A stretch of 64,000 nucleotides of DNA from an uncultured Kordia sp. (GCF_947489565.1 NZ_CANLEA010000006.1:186001-250000); one strand, 5' to 3'. Counted from the first letter of the stretch, positions 1 through 9,357 are shown. A program made the numbers and translations. The notes: generated by a model from the letters alone, not told the origin.

Positions 1-81
1 GAATTTGTGTGTGTGTCTAAACAACCACATCAAAAGATTATTAGAGAAGGTTTAGATTTAATGCTTAAAGAAATAGGATAG
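1..81 (+). CDS. nqrA: NqrA, C-terminal end only (Na+-NQR subunit A)
   Basis: The first 26 codons of the window are open in frame 1 and end with TAG at 79-81. They encode a tail that reads EFVCVSK, then QKIIREGLDLM and KEIG, which matches the C-terminal end of NqrA (the cytoplasmic subunit of the sodium-pumping NADH:quinone reductase). Only 4 bases separate it from nqrB, as expected for the conserved nqrABCDEF order. The gene is cut by the window edge, so nothing can be said about its other domains. Confidence 0.85.
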   Translation, partial: EFVCVSKQPHQKIIREGLDLMLKEIG

Positions 82-85
82 TGCT

Positions 86-1294
86 ATGAGCTTAAAAAAT
101 AAATTACACAATATAAAGGAGAAGTATAAAGGGAAAAAAATGGCGCCTGCATTCAATGCATTGCATACATTTTTATACTTACCTAACGAAACAACACACA
201 ATGGAACGCATGTTAAGGCAGCAGATGACTTAAAGCGTACCATGAATACTGTGATTATGGCATTGGTTCCATGTTTAATTTTTGGAATCTTTAATGCAGG
301 ATATCAACATTACTTAGCTACGGGAGCCATAGAAGCTTCTCACGGATTTTTGGGAGGTACATTTTGGACATTCGACAATCTAATTCACGGAGCATGGAAA
401 GTATTGCCTTTGGTAATCGTTTCCTATGGTGTTGGTTTGGCTGTTGAATTCTTATTCGCAGTAATTAAAGGACATGAAGTAGAAGAAGGATACTTAGTAA
501 CGGGAATGTTAGTTCCATTAATTGTTCCAATTGATATTCCATTATGGATGTTAGCAGTAGCCGTTATTTTCGGTGTTGTGATTGGAAAAGAAGTATTTGG
601 AGGAACAGGAATGAATATCTTAAATCCAGCATTAACTATCAGAGCCTTTTTATTCTTCGCCTATCCAACTTGGATGTCAGGAGATAAGGTTTGGGTAAGT
701 GAAGCTGTAGAAAGAGCAGGAACTGCAGATGCAATTTCAGGAGAAACCATCTTAGGAGCCTACGCGCAAAACAATACCTTGCCCGGAATAGATCAATGGG
801 ATATGTTTTGGGGATTAATTCCAGGTTCTATTGGAGAGACTTCAAAATTCTTAATCATCATTGGAGCATTATTCTTAATCTTTACCAAAATTGGAAGTTG
901 GAGAATTATGTTGAGTACTGTTATTGGTGCTTTGGTAATGGGATTAATATTCAACGGAGTGGTAAGTGCAGAAATTATTGGAGAATCTAGTAAATTTTAC
1001 GGATTAATGAATGTGCCGTTCTGGCAACACTTAATCATAGGAAGTGTACTATTTGGAGCTGTATATATGGCGACCGATCCAGTAACAGCAGCTCAAACAA
1101 ATAAAGGGAAATGGATTTACGGTTTCTTAATTGGTTTCATATCAATTATGATTCGTGTATTTAACCCAGCATATCCAGAAGGTGTATTCTTAGCTATTCT
1201 ATTAATGAATGTGTTTGCACCAACAATTGATCACTACGTGGTACAAGGAAATGTAAAGAAAAGAATGAAACGTCTAAAAGTAAAAACAGCTTAA
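86..1294 (+). CDS. nqrB: NqrB, membrane subunit of Na+-translocating NADH:quinone reductase
   Basis: This 402-aa protein is a multi-spanning inner-membrane subunit of Na+-NQR, which oxidises NADH, reduces quinone and pumps Na+. It has a hydrophilic N-terminus of about 50 residues followed by many hydrophobic helices and the conserved GKEVFGGTGMNILNPAL stretch around residues 167-184. NqrB carries a covalent FMN on the Thr of an SGAT motif; here the equivalent site reads SGET with Thr221, so the small Ala is replaced by Glu. The Thr is preserved, so flavinylation is still likely, but the substitution should be checked by alignment. It is the second gene in a tight nqrA-F operon (2 bases to nqrC), and the FMN transferase gene apbE lies 7 kb downstream. 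Confidence 0.96.
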   Translation: MSLKNKLHNIKEKYKGKKMAPAFNALHTFLYLPNETTHNGTHVKAADDLKRTMNTVIMALVPCLIFGIFNAGYQHYLATGAIEASHGFLGGTFWTFDNLIHGAWKVLPLVIVSYGVGLAVEFLFAVIKGHEVEEGYLVTGMLVPLIVPIDIPLWMLAVAVIFGVVIGKEVFGGTGMNILNPALTIRAFLFFAYPTWMSGDKVWVSEAVERAGTADAISGETILGAYAQNNTLPGIDQWDMFWGLIPGSIGETSKFLIIIGALFLIFTKIGSWRIMLSTVIGALVMGLIFNGVVSAEIIGESSKFYGLMNVPFWQHLIIGSVLFGAVYMATDPVTAAQTNKGKWIYGFLIGFISIMIRVFNPAYPEGVFLAILLMNVFAPTIDHYVVQGNVKKRMKRLKVKTA

Positions 1295-1296
1295 CG

Positions 1297-2082
1297 ATGG
1301 AAAAAAGAACAGATAAAAACTCGTACACCATCCTATTCGCTGTCGGAATGGTATTAGTAGTTGGTTCCTTATTAGCCTTTTTAGCAGGATTCCTAAAACC
1401 AACAATCGAAGAAAACAAACGTTTGGAAAAGCAGCAAAACATTTTGTACACCATGGGTGTAAACAACAATGAAGCTGGAAGTGCTGTTTTTGTTTCTACT
1501 GATGAAGCACCAGCATTATTTGAGAAATACATCACAAAACAACTTGTACTTGAAGTTGAAAATGGAGAAGTTACTTCAGAAGTAGGTAGAGAGGAATATA
1601 TCAAAACGAATGGTAAAGAGCCTTATTTGATAGATGTAAAAAAACAACAAACAAGAGCTAAAGCTGGGAAAGCTAGAAAACTGCCTTTGTTTATTGGAGA
1701 AAAAGAAGGAAAAACATTCTACATCGCACCAATTCGTGGAAAAGGACTTTGGGATGCTATATGGGGATATGTAGCGATGGATGAAAATATGGTAATTCAA
1801 GGAGTATACTTTGATCACAAAGGAGAAACTCCAGGGTTAGGAGCAAACATCAAGCAACGTTATTTCATGGATGACTTTACAGGAGAGTATTTGTTGAAAG
1901 AATCTGGGGAATTCGCAGGAATTACAGTTTCAAAATCAAATGCAGATCCTATCAATGAAGACAAGAAAGATTTCGAAATTGATGCAATAGCAGGAGCAAC
2001 CATTACAGGTGACGGAGTTTCAGCCATGATCAAAAAAGATTTAAGGTTGTACGTGCCATATTTTAAAAAATTAAAAAAATAA
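1297..2082 (+). CDS. nqrC: NqrC, FMN-carrying subunit of Na+-NQR
   Basis: A 261-aa protein with one N-terminal transmembrane segment (about residues 10-30) and a large periplasmic FMN-binding domain. The flavinylation motif is visible as DAIAGATITGDGVS, with the acceptor Thr at residue 235 (AGAT in place of the textbook SGAT; Ala for Ser is a mild change). The conserved GLWDAIWGYVA and HKGETPGLGA segments lie around residues 148-180. NqrC passes electrons within the six-subunit pump. The gene starts 2 bases after the nqrB stop and is followed by nqrD after 10 bases, consistent with one transcript. Confidence 0.96.
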   Translation: MEKRTDKNSYTILFAVGMVLVVGSLLAFLAGFLKPTIEENKRLEKQQNILYTMGVNNNEAGSAVFVSTDEAPALFEKYITKQLVLEVENGEVTSEVGREEYIKTNGKEPYLIDVKKQQTRAKAGKARKLPLFIGEKEGKTFYIAPIRGKGLWDAIWGYVAMDENMVIQGVYFDHKGETPGLGANIKQRYFMDDFTGEYLLKESGEFAGITVSKSNADPINEDKKDFEIDAIAGATITGDGVSAMIKKDLRLYVPYFKKLKK

Positions 2083-2092
2083 AGGATAAGCC

Positions 2093-2725
2093 ATGGCAAA
2101 AGATAGTAAGTTAATATTAGATCCATTAACAGATAACAACCCAATTACAATTCAGGTATTGGGAATCTGTTCGGCATTGGCAATTACGGCAGAATTAGAA
2201 GCTTCTATAGTAATGTCTATCTCAGTACTTTTTGTAATGGGTATTGGAAATGTTGTAATATCATTGATGCGAAATATTATTCCATCAAAAATTAGAATTA
2301 TTGCACAGTTAATTGTAGTAGCAACACTTGTAATTATTGTAGATCAAGTACTAAAAGCATACGCTTATGAATTAAGTAAAACACTTGGAGCGTTTGTAGG
2401 ATTGATTATTACAAACTGTATTATTATGGGACGTTTTGAAGCCTTCGCTTTAGGAAATGGACCATGGAGATCATTCTTAGATGGAATTGGAAATGCATTA
2501 GGATATGCAATCATCTTAATCATTGTAGGTTTCTTTAGAGAATTACTAGGTTCAGGAACATTACTTGGAATTGAAATATTGGGAGATCCAGTGGCAAAAA
2601 CAGGTTTATACGCATACGGATATGAAAACAACGGTTTCATGTTATTGTCACCAATGGCATTAATCGTAGTAGGAATTATTATTTGGGTACAACGTTCAAG
2701 AAATAAAGCTTTAATAGAAGACTAA
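2093..2725 (+). CDS. nqrD: NqrD, membrane subunit of Na+-NQR
   Basis: A 210-aa integral membrane protein with about six hydrophobic helices. The DNNPITIQVLGICSALA N-terminal stretch and the central TNCIIMGRFEAFALGNGP stretch are hallmarks of NqrD/RnfE. The Cys in TNCII belongs to the pair of half-helices shared between NqrD and NqrE that holds an intramembrane iron centre. Length is normal for the family. A 75-base gap with short A/T-rich repeats separates it from nqrE, the largest gap in the operon, but no terminator is seen there. Confidence 0.96.
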   Translation: MAKDSKLILDPLTDNNPITIQVLGICSALAITAELEASIVMSISVLFVMGIGNVVISLMRNIIPSKIRIIAQLIVVATLVIIVDQVLKAYAYELSKTLGAFVGLIITNCIIMGRFEAFALGNGPWRSFLDGIGNALGYAIILIIVGFFRELLGSGTLLGIEILGDPVAKTGLYAYGYENNGFMLLSPMALIVVGIIIWVQRSRNKALIED

Positions 2726-2800
2726 AAGTAGTAGTGAGCTATTAGATATGAGAATTGAGAAATCTCAATACTAACTACTCAAAACTCAATACTAAAAAAT

Positions 2801-3520
2801 ATGGAACATATAGAATTATTTTTCAAATCAATATTCATAGACAACATGGTATTTGCTACGTTCTTAGGAATGTGTTCGTACCTAGCTGTATCTAAAAAAG
2901 TGACGACAGCTGTTGGACTAGGAGCCGCAGTTATTTTCGTACTTGCAATTACGGTACCTTTAAACTGGTTGTTAGATCAATATTTATTACAACCTGGAGC
3001 TTTATCTTGGTTAGGAGAAGAGTATGTAGATTACGATTTAAGTTTCTTATCATTCATCATGTTTATTGCAACCATTGCAACCATGGTACAATTGGTAGAA
3101 ATTATTGTAGAGAAGTTTTCTCCATCATTATACAACTCATTAGGAATCTTTTTACCATTAATTGCAGTAAACTGTGCCATCTTAGGAGGATCTTTATTCA
3201 TGCAGTCTAGAGAGATTGCTACCTTAGGATTGGCTACTACATATGGAGTTGGTTCAGGAATCGGATGGTTCTTAGCAATTTTAGCAATTGCAGCTATTCG
3301 TGAAAAAATTAGATACTCTGCCGTGCCTGCACCTTTAAGAGGTTTAGGAATTACATTCATCATCACAGGATTAATGGCAATCGGATTTATGAGTTTTGGA
3401 GGAATGCTAACTGGAGGAGATGAAGAATCATCAGATAAAAAAGCATCAGCTCAGATAGAAAAAGTACAAGACAATAGTACTACAAATGAAATCGCTAACA
3501 ATACAAAAGTAATTGAGTAA
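2801..3520 (+). CDS. nqrE: NqrE, membrane subunit of Na+-NQR, with long polar C-terminal tail
   Basis: A 239-aa integral membrane protein, paralogous to NqrD, with the conserved [19 protein letters not shown] stretch near the N-terminus and [13 protein letters not shown] near residue 125, whose Cys would help hold the intramembrane iron centre. The core (about 200 residues) is followed by a roughly 35-residue hydrophilic tail rich in Glu, Ser, Lys and Asn (residues 205-239) that proteobacterial NqrE lacks. The stop codon lies one base before the ATG of nqrF. The function of the tail is unknown. Confidence 0.95.
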   Translation: MEHIELFFKSIFIDNMVFATFLGMCSYLAVSKKVTTAVGLGAAVIFVLAITVPLNWLLDQYLLQPGALSWLGEEYVDYDLSFLSFIMFIATIATMVQLVEIIVEKFSPSLYNSLGIFLPLIAVNCAILGGSLFMQSREIATLGLATTYGVGSGIGWFLAILAIAAIREKIRYSAVPAPLRGLGITFIITGLMAIGFMSFGGMLTGGDEESSDKKASAQIEKVQDNSTTNEIANNTKVIE

Positions 3521-3521
3521 T

Positions 3522-4832
3522 ATGATATTAGCACCAACAACAGCGGGAACGATAATAGCAACAGTTGCAGCCTTTTTACTAATTACATTAGTATTGGTTT
3601 CGTTATTGTTATATGTAAAGCAAAAGCTATCACCATCTGGACCAGTAAAAATTACGATCAATGGTGAACGTGAAATTGAAGTAGCTTCAGGAAGTACTTT
3701 ATTAACAACCTTAGGAGCAGAAAAAATATTTTTACCATCAGCTTGTGGTGGTGGAGGAACTTGTATTCAGTGTGAGTGCCACGTACTAGAAGGTGGAGGA
3801 GAAGCATTGCCAACAGAAGTTCCTCACTTTACAAGAAAAGAATTGCAACACGGAGCACGTTTAGCTTGTCAGGTAAAAGTAAAACAAGACATGAATATCA
3901 CAATTCCAGAAGAAGTATTTGGAATTAAAAAGTGGGAAGCTGTCGTAGTTCGTAATTATAATGTAGCATCATTTATTAAGGAATTTGTAGTAGAAATTCC
4001 AGAAGATATGGGGTATAAAGCAGGTGGATATATTCAGATTGAAATTCCTCCTTGTGAAATCAATTACAAAGACATGGACATTACTGCGCATCCTGAAGAG
4101 CATGAAACACCAGATAAGTTTCAAGCAGAATGGGATAAGTTTGGTTTATGGCCTTTAGTAATGAAAAACAATGAAACTGTAGAGCGTGCATATTCTATGG
4201 CTTCTTACCCAGCAGAAGGACGCGAAATCATGTTAAATGTGCGTATTGCTACGCCACCATGGGATAGAGCTAAAAACCAATGGATGAATGTAAATCCAGG
4301 GATTGCTTCTTCATACATTTTTGCACAAAAACCAGGAGATAAAGTAACAATTTCAGGACCTTATGGTGAATTCTTCATCAACGAGTCAGAAGCAGAAATG
4401 TTATATGTTGGTGGTGGAGCAGGAATGGCACCAATGCGTTCACACTTATACCATTTATTCAAAACAATTAAGACAGGAAGAACAGTTACTTATTGGTATG
4501 GAGGTCGTTCTAAGCGTGAGTTGTTCTATATTGAGCACTTTAGAGCATTAGAAAGAGATTTTCCAAACTTTAAATTCTACATGGCACTTTCTGAACCATT
4601 AGAAGAGGATAACTGGAAGATCAAAAAAGATATCAGTGACGAAGCAGGAGATGGTTTCGTAGGTTTCATTCACAATTGTGTAATTGATAACTACTTAAAT
4701 CATCACGAAGCACCAGAAGATATAGAATTATATTTCTGTGGACCACCATTAATGAACCAAGCTGTTCAAAAAATGGGAGAAGACTTCGGTATTCCAGACG
4801 AGAACATTCGATTTGATGACTTCGGAGGATAA
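3522..4832 (+). CDS. nqrF: NqrF, NADH-oxidising 2Fe-2S/FAD subunit of Na+-NQR
   Basis: The electron-entry subunit, 436 aa. In order: an N-terminal membrane helix (about residues 8-30), a ferredoxin-type 2Fe-2S domain with Cys75, Cys81, Cys84 and Cys116 (C-x5-C-x2-C spacing), an FAD domain with RAYSMASYP, and an NAD-binding domain with GGGAGMAPMRSH and CGPP near the end. I chose the ATG at 3522 over an in-frame TTG at 3513, which would overlap nqrE and adds only three residues. It is the last gene of the operon and is followed by a strong hairpin terminator. Confidence 0.97.
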   Translation: MILAPTTAGTIIATVAAFLLITLVLVSLLLYVKQKLSPSGPVKITINGEREIEVASGSTLLTTLGAEKIFLPSACGGGGTCIQCECHVLEGGGEALPTEVPHFTRKELQHGARLACQVKVKQDMNITIPEEVFGIKKWEAVVVRNYNVASFIKEFVVEIPEDMGYKAGGYIQIEIPPCEINYKDMDITAHPEEHETPDKFQAEWDKFGLWPLVMKNNETVERAYSMASYPAEGREIMLNVRIATPPWDRAKNQWMNVNPGIASSYIFAQKPGDKVTISGPYGEFFINESEAEMLYVGGGAGMAPMRSHLYHLFKTIKTGRTVTYWYGGRSKRELFYIEHFRALERDFPNFKFYMALSEPLEEDNWKIKKDISDEAGDGFVGFIHNCVIDNYLNHHEAPEDIELYFCGPPLMNQAVQKMGEDFGIPDENIRFDDFGG

Positions 4833-4848
4833 AATCATTTCATATTAT

Positions 4849-4883
4849 AAAAAAGGATCGCACAACAGCGATCCTTTTTTTTT
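4849..4883 (+). terminator. Rho-independent terminator of the nqr operon
   Basis: The 7-bp G/C-containing stem GGATCGC (4855-4861) pairs with GCGATCC (4868-4874) around a 6-base loop. Flanking A and T runs extend the stem, and nine T follow from 4875. It lies 16 bases after the nqrF stop. A near-copy ends the next gene (7755-7785). Confidence 0.9.
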
Positions 4884-4965
4884 GTTCAAAACATTATGAA
4901 AGTAAATTTTGTATTTAATGACAAATAATCTCTGTATATTTAAAGACCAATATTTACTTTACAAA

Positions 4966-7734
4966 ATGACTCAAAAAATACTCTCGCTTGTATTCCTTTT
5001 TACCATTGGAATTTCTACCGCTCAAAAAAGAGCAATTACTCATGATGATTATGATCTCTGGAAATTAGTTAGTGACACTAAGATTTCAAAAAATGGAAAA
5101 ATAGTAGTTACTAAAATGACGACACGCACAGGTCGCGGGGATGGATATATTGAAATATACAATACAGATACTCAACAAAAAGTTAATTACTTTAATGGAA
5201 ACAGTACTTCTATTACAGATGATGAGAAGTTTGTAATCTTTACTGAAAAAGTAAAGTATGCTACTACAAGGCTAGAAAAAAAGAAGAAAACGAAAGATGC
5301 TGATAAGGAAAAAGAAACGCTTTACATTTATGATGTAGCAAATAATGCTATATATGATTCTATAACAAGCGTAAAAAAATATAAAATCGCTAAAAAAAAT
5401 AGTGAATACTTAGTTATTGAAAAATTTAAAAATAAAAAAGACTCTATCAAAGGAGATAGTTTGCCAGCTTGGAAAAATAATTATGCACTTGTATACGATT
5501 TAAAAAGTAAGCGACAAGACACCATCTTTAATATCAAAAACTTTGTTCTTCCAGAAGAAGGTAATTCGTTTTATTACACAACAAAAAATAAAAAACGAAA
5601 AAAGAAAGCCAAAGGTGTCTACACATATAATACAGCTACAAATAGTAAAAAAGTGATAGATACTTCGCTATTTGATTATAAAAGTTTAAGTGTGAATAAA
5701 TTAGGGAATCAGCTCACATACATAGCAGAAAGAGACTCTGTAGAAACCGATTCAGTTCCTTTTAAATTATTTCTATATAAAGACAATGCCTTAAAAGCGT
5801 TAGTTACTACTGAAGAAACGCAACTAGGAACAACTGAAACCTTAAGCGGCAAGAAATCACCTTCCTTTTCCGAAAATGGAAAGCGATTGTATTTTTACAC
5901 TAAGAAGAAAAGTGTACACAAAAAAGATACGACATTATTAGATAGTGAAATTCCTGAAGTAGATGTTTGGCATTGGAATGATGAAATAACACAGCCTAGA
6001 CAAAAAGCAAATAGCGATTTTTTTAAAGAAGATAATCGACTCTACTATTATGATGTAGAAAAAGAACGTTATATAAAACTGCAAGACGATGCTCTAGAGA
6101 TTGTAATGCTTTCGGATAAATTTGCTTCAAAATATGTACTAGGAATCGATTATACGCCGTATGCGGTTGAAACTTGGAAATCTCCTTGGGAAATGGATTA
6201 CTATGTAATTGATTTAGAAACAGGAAACAAACGATTGCTTATAAAACGAGCAACTTCTACAGTTGACATTACACTACACGGAAAGTATGGACTCTATTTT
6301 GATTTATCTACAAAAGATTGGATTTCGATCGATTTAGAAACACTTCAAAAGTATAATTTGACAAAAAATATCAACGCTACTTTCGAAGATAAAGAAAATG
6401 ATGTCCCTGCCCCAGCAGGTCCTTATGGCTTAGGAGGTTTTGATAAAGATGAAAATTTGTTGATTTATAGCGAGTATGATATCTGGAAAGTATCTTTAGA
6501 TGGTACAGTAAAACCTAAAAATATTACCAAAAAAGGACAAAGGAAAAAAATCATATTCACCACAAAACGACAACGTGAAAATAATTGGTTAGCAGAATAT
6601 GTAGATGGGAAATTATTAATCATAGGTTTTGATAAAATAAATAAAGCAAAAGGTATTTACTTATTGGAAGATTCAGGAAGATTGAAAGAAAAAATTAAAC
6701 CTGATTCATATGAGATATTAGATGTTACAAAGGCATTAGAAAGCGATGTGGTTACCTTTACAAAGCAAAACTTTGAAACATTTGAAGATGTGCATATAAC
6801 TACTGATAATTTTAAAACACATACGCAAATTACAGATGTAAATCCGCATCAGAAAGATTTTAAATGGGGAACAGCAGAACTAGTTTCTTGGAAAGCATAT
6901 GACGGTACAAAATTAGAAGGAATAGTACACAAACCTGAAGATTTTGATCCAAAGAAAAAGTATCCGTTAATTATATATTTCTACGAAAGAAATGCTAACG
7001 GACTTCACAATCACTATTCGCCAAGACCTAGCGCTTCTACGGTTGACAAAACATATTTGGTAAGCAATGATTATATTGTTTTTACTCCAGATATTGTATA
7101 CAAAACAGGACAGCCAGGAGAAGATGCATACAATTGCGTGATGTCTGGTGCTGAGATGATGGAAAAGAAAGGATATATCGACAGCAGTCGTATGGCAATT
7201 CAAGGACAAAGTTGGGGAGGCTATCAAGTTGCCTACTTGGTTACAAAAACAAATAAATTTAGAGCGGCAATGGCTGGAGCTCCTGTGAGTAATATGACAT
7301 CTGCATATGGAGGAATTCGTTGGGGAAGCGGAATTAGTAGAATGTTCCAGTATGAAAAAACACAAAGTCGCTTAGGAAAAAATCTATGGGACGGCTTTGA
7401 TATATATATCAAAAACTCTCCGTTATTCAGTTTGCCAAATGTAGAAACACCTTTACTCATTATGCATAATGATAATGATGGTGCTGTTCCTTACTATCAA
7501 GGAATTGAACTATTCATGGGAATGCGACGCTTAAAAAAACCTGCTTGGATGCTGGTTTACAATAATGAAGCGCATAATTTACGAAGAATGAAAAATAAGC
7601 AAGATTTATCCATCAGGATGATGCAATTTTTTGATCATTATCTAAAAGATGCACCAGCTCCTATGTGGATGACCAAAGGAGTACCGAGAAATCAAAAAGG
7701 TATTAATTTTGGGTATGAACTAGACAAAGAATAA
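4966..7734 (+). CDS. Secreted S9 family prolyl oligopeptidase-type peptidase
   Basis: A 922-aa protein with a cleavable signal peptide (MTQKILSLVFLFTIGISTAQ). The middle is a beta-propeller-like region of about 600 residues; the C-terminal 250 residues are an alpha/beta hydrolase. The catalytic triad can be placed: Ser749 in GQSWGGY, Asp838 in HNDNDGAVP and His870 in NNEAHNL. The family cleaves short peptides and acts in the periplasm or outside. I chose the ATG at 4966 because it starts the signal peptide; upstream in-frame TTG/ATG codons (4909, 4918) would add 19 or fewer residues that spoil it. It has its own terminator and looks monocistronic. Confidence 0.93.
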   Translation: MTQKILSLVFLFTIGISTAQKRAITHDDYDLWKLVSDTKISKNGKIVVTKMTTRTGRGDGYIEIYNTDTQQKVNYFNGNSTSITDDEKFVIFTEKVKYATTRLEKKKKTKDADKEKETLYIYDVANNAIYDSITSVKKYKIAKKNSEYLVIEKFKNKKDSIKGDSLPAWKNNYALVYDLKSKRQDTIFNIKNFVLPEEGNSFYYTTKNKKRKKKAKGVYTYNTATNSKKVIDTSLFDYKSLSVNKLGNQLTYIAERDSVETDSVPFKLFLYKDNALKALVTTEETQLGTTETLSGKKSPSFSENGKRLYFYTKKKSVHKKDTTLLDSEIPEVDVWHWNDEITQPRQKANSDFFKEDNRLYYYDVEKERYIKLQDDALEIVMLSDKFASKYVLGIDYTPYAVETWKSPWEMDYYVIDLETGNKRLLIKRATSTVDITLHGKYGLYFDLSTKDWISIDLETLQKYNLTKNINATFEDKENDVPAPAGPYGLGGFDKDENLLIYSEYDIWKVSLDGTVKPKNITKKGQRKKIIFTTKRQRENNWLAEYVDGKLLIIGFDKINKAKGIYLLEDSGRLKEKIKPDSYEILDVTKALESDVVTFTKQNFETFEDVHITTDNFKTHTQITDVNPHQKDFKWGTAELVSWKAYDGTKLEGIVHKPEDFDPKKKYPLIIYFYERNANGLHNHYSPRPSASTVDKTYLVSNDYIVFTPDIVYKTGQPGEDAYNCVMSGAEMMEKKGYIDSSRMAIQGQSWGGYQVAYLVTKTNKFRAAMAGAPVSNMTSAYGGIRWGSGISRMFQYEKTQSRLGKNLWDGFDIYIKNSPLFSLPNVETPLLIMHNDNDGAVPYYQGIELFMGMRRLKKPAWMLVYNNEAHNLRRMKNKQDLSIRMMQFFDHYLKDAPAPMWMTKGVPRNQKGINFGYELDKE

Positions 7735-7754
7735 AAAAATAAAAATACATTCAC

Positions 7755-7788
7755 AAAGGATCGCACAACTGCGGTCCTTTTTTATATA
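7755..7788 (+). terminator. Terminator after the S9 peptidase gene
   Basis: An 11-bp stem (7755-7765 with 7770-7780, one G-T pair) around the loop CAAC, followed by T residues to 7783. The arm AAAGGATCGCACAAC is shared with the nqrF terminator. Confidence 0.85.
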
Positions 7789-7824
7789 ATATACTTCATA
7801 ATATTATATCGGATCAAATTAAAG

Positions 7825-7832
7825 TATCTTTG
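7825..7832 (+). promoter_or_regulatory. Likely -7 promoter box (TATCTTTG)
   Basis: TATCTTTG fits the Bacteroidetes -7 consensus TAnnTTTG. It lies about 125 bases upstream of the first gene of the short ORF/apbE pair. A -33 TTG is not obvious, so the exact start of transcription is uncertain. Confidence 0.5.
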
Positions 7833-7955
7833 CAAATAATTCATTTGTAGATGAAAAGTGCTTTTTATCGATTGATTATTTAATAATAACTAAAAAATAA
7901 GCATAGCTGTTTGTAAACCAATATTTTCGCAGCTGTTTAAGTCAGACCATATACT

Positions 7956-8318
7956 ATGGAAAAGCTAACAAAACAAGAGTTACATAATCTTGCGATGAAC
8001 ATCGTAGGAAAAGAATTGGAAGGAAAAGGATATGAATTCTTGGCAGTAAATAGTAAACTTAACAAGCACCCACAATTTGTGTGTATTGATAAGGATAATA
8101 ACAAAAAATTTGTGCTTGTCAAAGCCGTTTTGTATCCCGAAGATCCAAAAGAATATGATGCCATATGGATGGAAACTTTTAAGCAACACGTAGAAAAGTT
8201 TGAAGCAGAACTTTATTTTGCGGGTGTTGGACTTGGAAATGCAGAGAATCCATTGGAAGAAGTTATGAAGAACCAGCCATACATACTCGATTATGATGGC
8301 TTAATCCAAATAATATAA
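7956..8318 (+). CDS. Short conserved NQR-associated protein (often labelled 'NqrF')
   Basis: A 120-aa soluble alpha/beta-looking protein without signal or membrane segment. I recognise the pattern (LTKQELHNLAMNIVG, then LNKHPQFVCID, then FVLVKAVLYPEDPKEYD) as a small family widespread in Bacteroidota that databases often mislabel as Na+-NQR subunit F. It has none of NqrF's cysteines or flavin motifs, and real nqrF is at 3522-4832. It sits 7 bases before apbE, so the two are probably cotranscribed, which suggests a role in NQR maturation or flavin delivery. That role is inference from position only. Confidence 0.75.
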   Translation: MEKLTKQELHNLAMNIVGKELEGKGYEFLAVNSKLNKHPQFVCIDKDNNKKFVLVKAVLYPEDPKEYDAIWMETFKQHVEKFEAELYFAGVGLGNAENPLEEVMKNQPYILDYDGLIQII

Positions 8319-8325
8319 ACAACAA

Positions 8326-9357
8326 ATGAAAGCAATTACATTACCCCTATACGTGTGCATAGCTTTTTTACTGACATCTTGTGTTGAAAAACCAAAAGAT
8401 GTCATGATGCTCAAAAACTCAGGCTACGCATTGGGAACTACGTATAATATCCAATATGAAATTCAGAATGCGCAAGAAGATTACCAGCAGGATATTGAAA
8501 ACGTATTTCATGATGTAAATAAATCAATGTCTGCCTATATCCCAACATCCGATATTTCCCGAATCAACAGAGGTGAAAAGGATGTAATCATTGATAAATA
8601 CTTTAGAGTTGTCTACGATTTTTCAAGAGAAGTATACCAAAAAACAGATGGTTTTTTTGACCCAAGCGTTGGTGCATTAGTCAATGCGTGGGGATTTGGT
8701 CCTGAAAAACCCATCAATAATTTAACAAACCAACAAGTAGACAGCATTATGGCGTTTACAGGTTTTGATAAAGTGCGAATTTCAAATGAAGGAAAGGTAT
8801 ACAAAGAACATCCATCGCTTACGTTCGACTTTAACGCATTAGGAAAAGGATATGCCATTGATCTTATTGGTGAAATGTTCGATAAAAAAGGAATTAAAAA
8901 CTATATTATTGAAGTTGGTGGCGAAATCTTAACCAAAGGAAAAAACACCAAGAAAGTAAAAAAATGGACAGTTGCTATTGACAGTCCTGTACAAGAATCA
9001 GAAGAACGTCAATATATTGAATTCATCACGCTTGAAAATAAAGCAATGGCAACTTCTGGAAATTACAGAAAATACAGAGTCGATCCGGAAACCGGAGATC
9101 ATTACGTACATATCCTAAATGCAAAAACGGGATATCCAATGAAGAATAATGTATTAAGTGTATCGGTAATAGCTGATAACTGTATGAAGGCAGATGCGTA
9201 TGCTACAGCGTTTATGGTAATGCCATATGAAAAAACAAAAAAGCTTTTAAGTGAGTTAAAAGATGTTGATGCTTATATCGTAAGTAAAGATCAATATGGA
9301 AACATTCAAAAATACACTACAAACGGTTTTCAAAATTTGATTATGACTGAATTCTAA
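8326..9357 (+). CDS. apbE: ApbE, FAD:protein FMN transferase (lipoprotein)
   Basis: A 343-aa lipoprotein with signal sequence and lipobox LLTSC (lipidated Cys19). ApbE uses FAD to attach FMN through a phosphoester bond to Thr of NqrB and NqrC in the periplasm. Family features seen: SGYALGTTYNIQY near residue 33, DPSVGALVNAWGFG around residue 115, the FNALGKGYAID core near 170, EVGGEI near 197, and HILNAKTGYP with the later DAYATAFMV stretch near 255-300. Its location just downstream of the nqr operon, with the NQR-associated small protein, fits its job in maturing the pump. Confidence 0.95.
   Translation: MKAITLPLYVCIAFLLTSCVEKPKDVMMLKNSGYALGTTYNIQYEIQNAQEDYQQDIENVFHDVNKSMSAYIPTSDISRINRGEKDVIIDKYFRVVYDFSREVYQKTDGFFDPSVGALVNAWGFGPEKPINNLTNQQVDSIMAFTGFDKVRISNEGKVYKEHPSLTFDFNALGKGYAIDLIGEMFDKKGIKNYIIEVGGEILTKGKNTKKVKKWTVAIDSPVQESEERQYIEFITLENKAMATSGNYRKYRVDPETGDHYVHILNAKTGYPMKNNVLSVSVIADNCMKADAYATAFMVMPYEKTKKLLSELKDVDAYIVSKDQYGNIQKYTTNGFQNLIMTEF

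Noticed and set aside
4909-4965. Longer start for the S9 peptidase
   Set aside because: It begins with TTG and would add 19 residues in front of a perfect signal peptide that starts at 4966.
6967-7460. Minus-strand reading frames opposite the S9 peptidase domain
   Set aside because: They are antisense shadows of the strongly conserved catalytic domain.
7956-8318. Calling the 120-aa gene nqrF
   Set aside because: It lacks the iron-sulfur cysteines and flavin motifs; real nqrF is at 3522-4832.
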